DNA of 9,731 nt from JAGXLP01 sp042218715 (GCA_042218715.1 JBDGQU010000054.1:1-9731), one strand, 5' to 3'. Counted from the stretch's first letter, positions 1 to 7,264 are shown. A program made the numbers and translations. Notes: a model not told the origin generated them from the letters alone.

Positions 1-213
1 TCAGTAAAATCTGTTCTCCCATACGTTCACAAGCAACTTGGAAAGTCTCTCCTATACGATAGAGCGCATCAGTCGCCGGATCAGGTTACGCCACACCAAA
101 AATAATGAGGAGTTGCCGAGAAGATCAAAGAACGACGAGAGAGGTTAAAAGAACAAGTACTTGAAAAACGAACGAAAATAAACAAACTAAGATAGGTCTC
201 CAGCACTCACCTG
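1..213 (+). pseudogene. Coding-like remnant interrupted by two adjacent stops, unidentified
   Basis: Frame 1 is open from the window edge for 34 codons and reads like protein (for example KQLGKSLLYDRAHQSPDQV). It then meets TAA and TGA back to back at 103-108. The same frame continues for 33 codons with a strongly charged, helix-like tail (KIKERRERLKEQVLEKRTK) and ends at a TAG at about 196-213 after a short lysine/arginine-rich run. Basic helical tails of this kind are common at protein C-termini. The simplest reading is the end of a gene entering from the left that has picked up nonsense mutations, or two unrelated fragments that happen to share a frame. I do not recognise the family. The 5' part lies outside the window. 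Confidence 0.3.
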
Positions 214-298
214 GCACTGAGCTTTCGTGTGTAGGCTTCTTGCGAATAAATAGTGTCAAGTAATGCTAGAGGTCGTTCAAAAAGTGTGGTCTCTAGAA

Positions 299-332
299 TT
301 GGCAAAAACTGATATTTATGCCAAAATGGCAT
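299..332 (+). promoter_or_regulatory. Overlapping inverted repeats in the leader of the solenoid gene
   Basis: A perfect inverted repeat, ATGCCA-AAA-TGGCAT (318-332), lies just upstream of the AGGGGT ribosome binding site. The left arm's TGCCAA (319-324) can instead pair with TTGGCA at 299-304. The two pairings exclude each other, since both use 319-323. The site could be a protein operator or two alternative RNA hairpins. No clear sigma70 promoter was found upstream; the nearest candidate, TTGCGA at 240-245 with TAATGC after 15 bp, is weak. Confidence 0.35.
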
Positions 333-341
333 AGGGGTATT

Positions 342-2591
342 ATGAAAAATAACCTAATGATAAAGCCTTTAGCAACATTGCTATGTTTGCTCTTATTGAT
401 ATCTGGTTTAACTTGCTTAACTTTTGGTGAATCTAATGACCTAAAAGAAGTATCTCTTGAAAAAGACTTAATCCGCCTGGCTTTAACCAAACTTGATCTT
501 ACGAAAGAGGCCCTGAAAGTTAAGTTTCCCCCGGGTTATATGTCATCCAGGGCCCCGCTTCCACAACAGGTCCCTTACAAATTGGACTTTTTCCCCGATT
601 TATACAAGGAACCTCGGATGGTTTACCCTTTCAGTAAAGTAATGGAAAAAGCGGTAAGTAAACTATTAAAACCAGGATACAAAGAAAAAAATATGCTTTA
701 CAAGCTTTTATTCTATTTGGGCATAGATAAGCTCAATCCGGGTCTATTTAGAGGCTACTACGGTGATGAACTAAAACCACCTGAATTACCGGAAGAAGAG
801 CCTATCTTGACGGCTTATGATAGATTGTTGAACGTAAAGAATAGATCCTGGGTATTAAATAACTATTCCTACACCAACCCCAAAAAGCGAGCGGAGAGTG
901 AAATAGAAAAGTTACCGAAAAAACTTCGTGGACCCGTAGGGAGATATCTCATTTACCTCAAGCACGCGCTTAATTGGCATCTGAAAGGGGTTCGTAATGT
1001 AAAATATGAAGACCTGAACAAAGTATACCAAATAAGGGACTTCGGTCGTTCTCATCAAAGTGCTCAGAAATTTCATCCAGCGATAGAAGATGTCGAAAAA
1101 TCATTGGACAAATCAGCCATTTTTACTGCATCTCAACAGGTTTCCCTCGCCACTATGGTGTTTAGTGACGAAATTAAAAAACTGTCTACTGAGATGGGCG
1201 AATTTGGTACCGTAAGTATACCAACTCCTATAGGACGGGTGGTAATTTCGGACTCTCAGGATAGTTCTCATAAATATTCGGATGCCTTACTTATAGTTGA
1301 TTTAGGAGGAGACGATCAGTATCAAGGCTTAGTTGGAGCTAACCCGAGCCCTCATATCCCAATATCGGTCTGCATAGATTTATCGGGTGATGACTCATAC
1401 AAAAATTCAAACAAGAAATTGGCTACACAAGGCACAGGGATACTGGGAACTGGAATACTAATGGATCTGGGGGGAAACGATAGTTACAATTCCTACTCTT
1501 ACTCCCAGGGTATGGGGTTTTTTGGTACTGGGATACTTTACGATGAAGAGGGGGATGACAGTTACTCCAGTATATATTCTTCTCAGGGGACAGGTTACTT
1601 TGGAATCGGCTTAAACCTGGATAAAACAGGAGATGATGAATTCTACCTCGGAGGTATGGGGCAAGGGTATGGAGGCCCGGGAGGCATAGGAGTTTTGGCT
1701 AATTATTCCGGAAACGACCGATACGAAGCAGAAAGGTATCCGTCTGAAAAGGTTAAACTAGCCGACTACCATGCCGATAATCTGATAAACGGAAACATGG
1801 CTCAAGGGGTAGGAGGAGGAAGGAGAGGTGACCTCACAGATGGAGAAGCTTGGGCCGGTGGGCTAGGAGTTATTATGGATATTAAGGGGGATGACAAGTA
1901 CAAATCAGGAAATTGGTCACTTGGGGCTGGCTATTGGTTCGGAACCGGTATCTGTTTTGATAAACACGGTAATGATACTTACAACAGCGTTTACTTTACT
2001 CAGGGTTCGGAAGCCCACTGGGCTTTAGGGGCTTTGATAGATGAAACCGGTGATGATCACCATAACCTATTCGACAGAAGACTCTACTTTAAAGAAGGCG
2101 AAACTAGTGTTAAGGGAGGAGCAGGTCTGGGTTTCGGCTGGGACGGCGGCACTGGGATAGTCATTAACCGAGAAGGTAATGATACGTACAAAAGCCAAAG
2201 AACCAGTTTCGGCTTAGCTGATATTAGAAGCCACGCCTATTTCTTTGATGAGGGGGGTAACGACTACTATCTTTATGGAAAAGGTAAAACGGGATTTGGA
2301 GCCTCTGACAGTCGGGAATCCTACACAAAACCAACACTCGGCAGTACCTATAACCTAAATAAATATAGTAACAATCTTGGGATGTTTATTGATTCCGGTG
2401 GTAACGACAAATACCAAGAATGGAATTTCAGGGAAAAATTTGAATCCAGTACAAAAAGCTCCCGGTTTACCGAAAATTCTTACTGGCTTACCCCTTGTCT
2501 GGAAGATGCAAAAAAGGGGAATAACTTTGGTATCGGGCTGGATACTGAAGGGGGAATTATTAAAGTTCACGAATTTTGGGAGGAATGGTAA
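342..2591 (+). CDS. Secreted protein with 12 G-[DN]-D solenoid repeats
   Basis: Predicted exported protein of 749 aa, function unknown. The start at 342 is preferred because AGGGGT sits about 6 nt upstream and the product then begins MKNNLMIKPL followed by a leucine-rich signal peptide (residues 1 to about 28). An ATG at 318 would add eight residues and lies inside an inverted repeat. Residues 30-300 are charged and mostly helical, with no recognised domain. From residue 320 to about 690 comes a repeat of the form hydrophobic-D-x-x-G-[DN]-D-x-[YF], usually preceded by a QGxGxxGxG stretch. The motif glycine falls at 323, 349, 378, 404, 430, 457, 516, 543, 570, 612, 639 and 687, a period of 26-29 with three longer insertions. 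The pattern suggests a parallel beta-helix with acidic, possibly calcium-binding turns; that is inference. It is not the nine-residue RTX repeat. The gene is the only intact plus-strand gene and converges on the next one. Confidence 0.9.
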   Translation: MKNNLMIKPLATLLCLLLLISGLTCLTFGESNDLKEVSLEKDLIRLALTKLDLTKEALKVKFPPGYMSSRAPLPQQVPYKLDFFPDLYKEPRMVYPFSKVMEKAVSKLLKPGYKEKNMLYKLLFYLGIDKLNPGLFRGYYGDELKPPELPEEEPILTAYDRLLNVKNRSWVLNNYSYTNPKKRAESEIEKLPKKLRGPVGRYLIYLKHALNWHLKGVRNVKYEDLNKVYQIRDFGRSHQSAQKFHPAIEDVEKSLDKSAIFTASQQVSLATMVFSDEIKKLSTEMGEFGTVSIPTPIGRVVISDSQDSSHKYSDALLIVDLGGDDQYQGLVGANPSPHIPISVCIDLSGDDSYKNSNKKLATQGTGILGTGILMDLGGNDSYNSYSYSQGMGFFGTGILYDEEGDDSYSSIYSSQGTGYFGIGLNLDKTGDDEFYLGGMGQGYGGPGGIGVLANYSGNDRYEAERYPSEKVKLADYHADNLINGNMAQGVGGGRRGDLTDGEAWAGGLGVIMDIKGDDKYKSGNWSLGAGYWFGTGICFDKHGNDTYNSVYFTQGSEAHWALGALIDETGDDHHNLFDRRLYFKEGETSVKGGAGLGFGWDGGTGIVINREGNDTYKSQRTSFGLADIRSHAYFFDEGGNDYYLYGKGKTGFGASDSRESYTKPTLGSTYNLNKYSNNLGMFIDSGGNDKYQEWNFREKFESSTKSSRFTENSYWLTPCLEDAKKGNNFGIGLDTEGGIIKVHEFWEEW
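1299..2414 (+). repeat. Twelve-copy protein repeat (G-[DN]-D-x-Y) region
   Basis: This is the segment of the 342-2591 gene that encodes the repeats. Copies are divergent at the DNA level, so this is an old protein repeat and not a recent DNA duplication. Best-kept copies read DLGGDDQY, DLSGDDSY, DLGGNDSY, DEEGDDSY, DKHGNDTY and DSGGNDKY. D and N alternate at the second motif position (DD in six copies, ND in six). The copy with motif glycine 570 ends in HH instead of an aromatic residue. Confidence 0.85.
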
Positions 2592-2696
2592 TATTCTTCG
2601 AGTTTGAGCAATATTGAAGGACCTTTCGCTGCCGATAATGTTTTGGTAAGTTACTCTGATGGGGTAACCAAGATTATCCGGGGCGGAAAGCACTAA
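2592..2696 (+). other. In-frame coding-like extension after the solenoid gene stop
   Basis: The TAA at 2589-2591 is followed in the same frame by 34 sense codons ending at TAA 2694-2696. The translation is protein-like, for example NIEGPFAADNVLVSYSDG followed by VTKIIRGGKH, and codon use resembles the gene before it. No ribosome binding site and start codon lie in front. It could be a C-terminus cut off by a recent nonsense mutation, a readthrough extension, or the tail of a lost gene. The remaining bases to 2848 are AT-rich and show no gene. A TGTGG/CCACA inverted repeat at 2735-2756 is too weak to call a terminator. Confidence 0.35.
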
Positions 2697-2848
2697 CATT
2701 ATATAGCTCAAAACGCCCGCAAAATCTCAATCACTGTGGTTAAAAGAATTGCCACAAAAGTAGACAATTATGGCTAGACATCGAGATCAACTATCAGTTT
2801 ACTTCTCAAATTACAAATTCAAGAAAATTCAATATCGAACTATGATTA

Positions 2849-3979
2849 CTAAGACCTAATTGTAAAAGATTCAGTCAAAACATAGGACTCATCAAGATAA
2901 ATCTTGACCTTCCATCGCCCTGACAAAGAAGCTGCATTGGAGCCATCAATATCAATCCAAGCCCAAACGGCATACCAATTCCAATAGTCGTAATCCTGAG
3001 ATTCGGGCTTAGGAATGGTACGGCTCGTTGTATAATAAAGTTCTCCATTAGGTTGATAAAATTTCCACAATACAGTCCGGCTTCTATGTAATTCGCCAAA
3101 TTTGATCCATGCAACAGCCTTCTCATCACGACTGGAAAAAGTATTCTTTCTAATAATTGGATTACCAGGCTCATCTTCTTCTACGTGCTCGCACATGGTG
3201 TGATCAAGAACTATTTGCTGAGACTTTTGGGGTCCATCTTCGTGACTTCGGCAAGAACTTTCTCCTACCTCGTAATGGAAGGTATCGTAACCAGCATCTC
3301 CCTCACTGTCTCCAGCCAAAAGTGTCAATTTTCTACTACCGGCCGGTCCCACGATAGTACCATTTATAGTATATCTACCCGAAGATACGTCTTTGGTGTC
3401 GACGAGTATTTTCTTCCCTCCCGCCCCAGATCTTGCCAGCTTATACCGGGCATCGCAGTTAAAAACTAAGGTTACAGTAGCTCTATCACCAATTTGATAG
3501 CAATGCCGATCCATAGAAACACTGACCTGAAAGTTATCACACGATTCTTGCTCAGGCCTGGGATTACTATCTTGGTATTTTCTCATATGTCCCGCACAAT
3601 GTAGCAATACCTTACTGTCGGGGCTGTAATTTTCCTGGGAAACTTTAAACTTCACTAGATCCCCAACTTGAACTTCTAAATCACTCCAATCGTTGTAAGG
3701 ACCATGATCAGCACAGGTCATTACAGTGTCCGAAGAAGGAGCTATCGAGACAGCGGTAAGTTTCTCACCTGCTCTAATAGGACCACTGATAGGTCTTTCT
3801 ACCCGAAGATAGAAGTATTTGAAGTCCTGATCTTGAGTGTAAGAGACATCTACAACAGTCCCAATAAAAGATACAGCAGAGGGTTCAGCGACCACACTCG
3901 AAGGAAGCGCCGAAAAAATGAGGGCTATCGCAAAAAAACAAAACAAACTTTTATACAATAACCTAAAGTCTTTAAACAT
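2849..3979 (-). CDS. Secreted cysteine-rich three-part beta protein, function unknown
   Basis: Protein of 376 aa with a signal peptide (hydrophobic core 11-26, likely cleavage after VVA at 29-31). The start is well supported: AGGAGG lies 8 nt upstream of the ATG. Residues 35-134 look like a small beta-barrel or OB-like domain with the strand pattern FIGTVVDV ... VQVGDLVKFKV, as in domains that bind or chelate in the periplasm. Residues 147-240 resemble an Ig-like or macroglobulin-type beta-sandwich (YQIGDRATVTLVF ... GRYTINGTIVGPAG). Residues 255-376 form a tryptophan-rich domain ending in SGRWKVKIYLDESYV, the closing strand pattern of many uncharacterised secreted bacterial proteins. The mature chain has seven cysteines (89, 128, 147, 160, 175, 243, 263), so disulfides are likely and one cysteine may stay free. 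The domain names come from pattern reading only. The gene has its own promoter and is probably a single-gene unit. Confidence 0.88.
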   Translation of the reverse strand: MFKDFRLLYKSLFCFFAIALIFSALPSSVVAEPSAVSFIGTVVDVSYTQDQDFKYFYLRVERPISGPIRAGEKLTAVSIAPSSDTVMTCADHGPYNDWSDLEVQVGDLVKFKVSQENYSPDSKVLLHCAGHMRKYQDSNPRPEQESCDNFQVSVSMDRHCYQIGDRATVTLVFNCDARYKLARSGAGGKKILVDTKDVSSGRYTINGTIVGPAGSRKLTLLAGDSEGDAGYDTFHYEVGESSCRSHEDGPQKSQQIVLDHTMCEHVEEDEPGNPIIRKNTFSSRDEKAVAWIKFGELHRSRTVLWKFYQPNGELYYTTSRTIPKPESQDYDYWNWYAVWAWIDIDGSNAASLSGRWKVKIYLDESYVLTESFTIRS

Positions 3980-4002
3980 TAAAACTCCTCCTTTTGAATT
4001 GT

Positions 4003-4031
4003 AAATTACATTTTTCTCTGGGTTGTGTCAA
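4003..4031 (-). promoter_or_regulatory. Sigma70-like promoter for the 3979 gene
   Basis: On the minus strand a consensus TTGACA (4026-4031) is followed after exactly 17 bp by TAATTT (4003-4008). It is about 24 nt upstream of the ATG at 3979, leaving a short leader that contains the AGGAGG site. This is the best promoter match in the window. Confidence 0.7.
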
Positions 4032-4144
4032 TCATCTATAGGGTTTTTTGTCTTTGGCAGGTTCCCGTCTTTCTTAACCTTTAGCGGAGACTAGAGCGGA
4101 AATCGTAAGCAACGACCTATTTCGTACTTTTACCAAGCTATCAC

Positions 4145-5056
4145 TTATCCCCATACCAAATTTAGGTTTATCCCGTATATAGTTGTGGTATTGGCTGGCT
4201 CATGCACTACAGTGACCTTTTCCCCTTTGTAATAAAGAGGAGCAGTATCAGAGCTTGCTATATCCAGGTATCGACCGTAGGCTTTGACCCTTATGACAAA
4301 TCCAAGTAGCTTGGTCCAGGACTTTATATAAGCCCTATAGCAGGAACCGCTATCTTGTTCCACGGTAGGATTATTAAACCCTGAATTTACGTCACTTAAG
4401 TAAGACTTAACTGAACCAACTTTAAGCCTTGACCCACTACCTCCCACTGTGAGTGAAAGGGATGGACTGAGGTCAAATCTTAAGTTCGCTCCTCCTAGCC
4501 AGAAAAACTGTTTAATCTCTCGCCTGTAGCCTCCTTGGCCTATTACTTTATCATGCCAATATCTGGCCCAAAATCCCCCGTAAGGTTCCAAAGCACCCTG
4601 TCCGAAGGCGTAAGCGGGACCAATGTAAGACCTGAAACGATAAATTCTGTCCCGAGTGCTAGCAGTGAGGGGATCTCCGCCCCAAGTTTGTCCATCGTAA
4701 GTCAAGTTCCCTCTGGAAAAAGATCCCTCGATTTGGCCAAAAGAGTAGTCTTGTCCAAAAAAGCTACCAATGAGAGGGAAACGAACGGAAAGGTTTACAG
4801 TTGATAGCGTTCCTTTTTCCTCTATAAAGACTCCGTATGAGGATTCTTGATAGGTAAAGCTTTCAGTTCCTATTCCCGCACCTATCTTTGTTGGCCAATT
4901 TATTACGGAACCATCTCTAGAGGTCTGGGAGGCGCCAACAATTGGTAAACTTAAAAAAATGACAAGGTTTATAACAACCAGGAGAAAAAGGGTGGATTTT
5001 AAATTGCCCATCCTCCTCTCCCCGCTTTTGTGACAACAATTAACCAAAGGAGCCAT
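4145..5056 (-). CDS. Probable outer-membrane beta-barrel protein
   Basis: Protein of 303 aa, predicted to be exported. Residues 16-42 form a classical signal peptide (MGNLKSTLFLLVVINLVIFL then SLPIVGA). The rest alternates polar and hydrophobic residues with many aromatics and glycines, e.g. YRFRSYIGPAYAFGQ, QFFWLGGANLRFDL and LSLTVGGSGSRLKV. The chain ends GINLNLVWG, close to the aromatic C-terminal signature of outer-membrane barrels. I read it as a barrel of roughly 10-12 strands with no identifiable family or enzymatic motif, so its role (pore, adhesin or scaffold) is open. Two starts are possible: the ATG at 5056 with AAGGGGG five bases upstream, or the ATG at 5011 with a purine-rich GGGGAGAGGAGG directly before it. 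The first is reported; both keep the signal peptide. Confidence 0.82.
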   Translation of the reverse strand: MAPLVNCCHKSGERRMGNLKSTLFLLVVINLVIFLSLPIVGASQTSRDGSVINWPTKIGAGIGTESFTYQESSYGVFIEEKGTLSTVNLSVRFPLIGSFFGQDYSFGQIEGSFSRGNLTYDGQTWGGDPLTASTRDRIYRFRSYIGPAYAFGQGALEPYGGFWARYWHDKVIGQGGYRREIKQFFWLGGANLRFDLSPSLSLTVGGSGSRLKVGSVKSYLSDVNSGFNNPTVEQDSGSCYRAYIKSWTKLLGFVIRVKAYGRYLDIASSDTAPLYYKGEKVTVVHEPANTTTIYGINLNLVWG

Positions 5057-5077
5057 TTTTACCCCCTTAATACACCA

Positions 5078-5105
5078 AAATTAAGAGATATGAGTGAGTA
5101 ATCAA
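5078..5105 (-). promoter_or_regulatory. Sigma70-like promoter for the 5056 gene
   Basis: Minus strand: TTGATT (5100-5105), 16 bp spacer, TAATTT (5078-5083), about 21 nt upstream of the ATG at 5056. The -10 hexamer is the same as in the promoter of the neighbouring 3979 gene. Placement supports the upstream of the two possible starts of the barrel gene. Confidence 0.5.
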
Positions 5106-5163
5106 AATACACCCTAACCCTGCCGGGTCGACCAAAACTGCTTAAAACGGCACTCAAAACTTG

Positions 5164-5192
5164 CTATATTACCTGATAGTTGGGTAATATAG
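5164..5192. repeat. Perfect 10-bp inverted repeat in the intergenic region
   Basis: CTATATTACC (5164-5173) and GGTAATATAG (5183-5192) are exact inverted copies around a 9-nt loop, TGATAGTTG. The flanks TTG (5161-5163) and CAA (5197-5199) can add three pairs past a short bulge. It lies about 160 bp past the end of the phosphoesterase gene and 60 bp upstream of the barrel promoter. Neither strand has the T run expected of an intrinsic terminator after the stem. It could be an operator, an RNA hairpin or a processing site. The other bases of 5057-5353 show no gene; a loose inverted pair (around 5224-5238 and 5292-5306) is also present. Confidence 0.6.
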
Positions 5193-5353
5193 TATGCAAA
5201 AAGATTAACCCCCTCGGGCGGGATATTGAGAGGTTACACTGGGTTAAAATTAAACTTTCCGTTAGCAAATGTTAAAAATTTAGAGCTACAGACTGTAAAC
5301 CTCAATTTTAAATGAAGTACTCACCCTAAATACTCTAACCTTCCTCATATTTT

Positions 5354-6349
5354 CTAGGAATCAATCGTAAGCGTCTTGACTGTGGCGAAACTGCCGACTG
5401 GGATGATCTTATTATAAAATGGCCCCGCAAAGGTAAAGTGCCAAGATAGATCACGATTCCTAACCTCTATCCGCTTTAATTTGATTTTCAGCCGCTTATT
5501 CGAAACTATGGCCAGAACGTAGTTTACCGAATTTGCTTTACCGAGGATCGAACCATGAACTATCTGGGTTATCCCATCGCTCCAAGCTACGTCTAATACA
5601 TGGCGTTCACCGCACAAGTAAAGATCAACGTCTTGTTTCGCCATTAGTTGCCAGAGCTCGGACTTCCGCCCGTTTTCGTATATCAAGCCCCCAGAATGCC
5701 TACTTTTCGACTCGACAGGCAGAATTGGTACATGACCTTGGACAACAGTAAAGTCGGAATCGTTTTTAGATAGAACTTCGTTAAGCCAGTTCAGTTGGTT
5801 TTGGGAAATCTTTGTTCTAACTTTGCCTGAGCCTCTTGAAAACGTGTATAGCGTTACAAACAGTGCATTTTTATGTTTAAAATAGTAAGCCAATTCCTTA
5901 AGTCCTTCCGGACCGTTTTTTGGAAACTCAAAACTATCCTTGTAAGCTTTTAGGTATTCCGGGATCAATTGGTAGATGATGGGGAAGTTAGAGGTTGGCA
6001 AATCCCCTATCTCGTGGTCTCCAACGGCAGTATAATATTTTAAACCGTATTGGTGCATTCGTTTTTGCCAATTCGCATAAACACGGTCAGCTTTTCGGTG
6101 GAGTTGATTAAAATACCAGCGCCCCAAGACCATATCCCCTGGGACGAGGACGAATTCAGGATTTTCAGCCTTGATCGAGCCAAGCGTCTTATCCAGAGTC
6201 GGTCGCCAACCTTTAGGAGGAATATCGTTGTTCAGAAAGTCCGCGATTGATACGAAAGTAAAGCCTTCATAGGAAAAACTTGCTACGTTAAAAGATAAGG
6301 AAATTATTACGAAAACAATAGCTAGTTTTCCGAGACTGCTTGTCTGCAT
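5354..6349 (-). CDS. Secreted calcineurin-like metallophosphoesterase, divergent metal site
   Basis: Protein of 331 aa with an N-terminal hydrophobic segment (residues 9-24, likely signal peptide, cleavage near VAS). The calcineurin-like phosphoesterase motifs occur in order: D37 in SIADFL, GD at 71-72 in LVPGDMVLG, GDHE at 110-113, GH at 205-206 in VVQGHVPILP, and GERH at 247-250. This fold normally binds two metals and hydrolyses phosphate esters. Compared with the classical set (DxH, GDxx, GN[HD][DE], GH, GHxH), the histidine of DxH is Leu39, the asparagine of GNHE is aspartate, and the first histidine of GHxH is glutamate. GExH is known in some subfamilies, so the protein may still be active with a changed metal preference. 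The substrate is unknown. The start has GGAGG only 3-4 nt upstream. It follows the sulfotransferase gene by 57 bp and may be co-transcribed with it. Confidence 0.9.
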   Translation of the reverse strand: MQTSSLGKLAIVFVIISLSFNVASFSYEGFTFVSIADFLNNDIPPKGWRPTLDKTLGSIKAENPEFVLVPGDMVLGRWYFNQLHRKADRVYANWQKRMHQYGLKYYTAVGDHEIGDLPTSNFPIIYQLIPEYLKAYKDSFEFPKNGPEGLKELAYYFKHKNALFVTLYTFSRGSGKVRTKISQNQLNWLNEVLSKNDSDFTVVQGHVPILPVESKSRHSGGLIYENGRKSELWQLMAKQDVDLYLCGERHVLDVAWSDGITQIVHGSILGKANSVNYVLAIVSNKRLKIKLKRIEVRNRDLSWHFTFAGPFYNKIIPVGSFATVKTLTIDS

Positions 6350-6406
6350 TTGCCTCCTACACTGGATGAAGCCCGATATGGAGTTGTTAATGGTATAAAA
6401 AATAAC

Positions 6407-7264
6407 TCACAACTCGTCTCGTTCGTACCCAAAATGTTTTGCCGTATCCTGAACTATATCCCAGATTTTATGCCTTTCTTCCTCGGTCAGGTTATTCTTA
6501 GCCTTGAAGTTTCGGTTCCTGGTTGAAAAACTGGACTTTAAATTATCGGGGTATTTGGAGCTGTTTAGTCCGCTAAAACTAGAGAACCTTTTCACTTCGT
6601 TTGCAGGATCAGCACATAGATTTTCATATTTTATCGTCATAAAGCTATCATCGTAATTTTCCGAAACATCTACTACGTACTTCACGATTTCTCTCCATTG
6701 GTGGCTATGTTTCACTACCTCGGGTTCATTGATATAATCCTCCCAGTCGGGAGGTTTGCAGAACAACCCAAAGGGAAAATTTGAGCGCCAAATACTCTCA
6801 GAACGTCTCCTCAAAGACTCTACTACAGGAATAGGATGTCGCACTACATGGACGAAAAGAGAAGTGGGAAATATCTCTTTTATGTAATCTATTCTTAAGG
6901 AATTTCTTGGGTGTTTGTTAAGAAGACGTTCCTTCCGAAGAATTTTTTTATATAGGTAAAAAGCCCCTTTAATTCTTTTTTCGTCTTGCTTTGTTAAGTC
7001 AGTAGACTCCCATAAATGGCTAGCTTGACCATCATAAAAATGCTTATTGTCCCAGACACGGCCTGCTTCGCTCCACATAGCGATATCAGGATGAGACCCT
7101 AATATCTGTGCACTGATTGAGGTTCCCGAACGAGGACAACCAATCATAAAAATCGGTTCATTAAAATTGCATGAACCGTTCTTAACAATACGAGGACCAA
7201 AGGTATTTGTTAACTTTGCTAACGAAACTTTAGCTAAAAGATCCAGCGCCTTAGCTAAATACAT
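6407..7264 (-). CDS. Sulfotransferase family protein
   Basis: Protein of 285 aa of the P-loop-like sulfotransferase fold (Sulfotransfer_3 type), which moves sulfate from PAPS to a hydroxyl or amine acceptor. The 5'-phosphosulfate loop is IGCPRSGTS at 41-49. The 3'-phosphate-binding strand and helix is VVRHPIPVVESLRRRS at about 140-155, carrying the expected Arg and Ser. LNKHPRNSLR at 115-124 fits the usual segment between the two. The length is normal for the family. It has no signal peptide, but a hydrophobic N-terminal stretch (residues 1-18) could attach it to the membrane. The acceptor could be a glycan, lipid or protein and cannot be told from sequence. A GTG at 7273 would add three residues; the ATG at 7264 is reported because neither has a strong ribosome binding site. 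The phosphoesterase follows on the same strand. Confidence 0.9.
   Translation of the reverse strand: MYLAKALDLLAKVSLAKLTNTFGPRIVKNGSCNFNEPIFMIGCPRSGTSISAQILGSHPDIAMWSEAGRVWDNKHFYDGQASHLWESTDLTKQDEKRIKGAFYLYKKILRKERLLNKHPRNSLRIDYIKEIFPTSLFVHVVRHPIPVVESLRRRSESIWRSNFPFGLFCKPPDWEDYINEPEVVKHSHQWREIVKYVVDVSENYDDSFMTIKYENLCADPANEVKRFSSFSGLNSSKYPDNLKSSFSTRNRNFKAKNNLTEEERHKIWDIVQDTAKHFGYERDEL

Noticed and set aside
387..416. Lipoprotein signal (cysteine at residue 25 of the solenoid protein)
   Set aside because: The residues before the cysteine are S-G-L-T, which do not fit the lipobox [LVI]-[AST]-[GA]-C.
1299..2414. RTX calcium-binding nonapeptide repeats
   Set aside because: The spacing is 26-29 residues and the core GGxGxDxux pattern is missing; only the GGDD-like turn is shared.
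2355..2711. 118-codon minus-strand open frame over the end of the solenoid gene
   Set aside because: It lies antisense to the G-[DN]-D repeat gene, whose repeats and signal peptide prove the plus strand; no ribosome binding site supports it.
3157..3469. Two overlapping plus-strand open frames inside the cysteine-rich secreted gene
   Set aside because: They are antisense shadows of a gene with a consensus promoter, AGGAGG site and signal peptide.
4010..4075. T-rich run near 4042-4050 as an intrinsic terminator
   Set aside because: No plus-strand gene ends upstream of it and no GC-rich stem precedes it; the minus-strand reading gives an A run instead.
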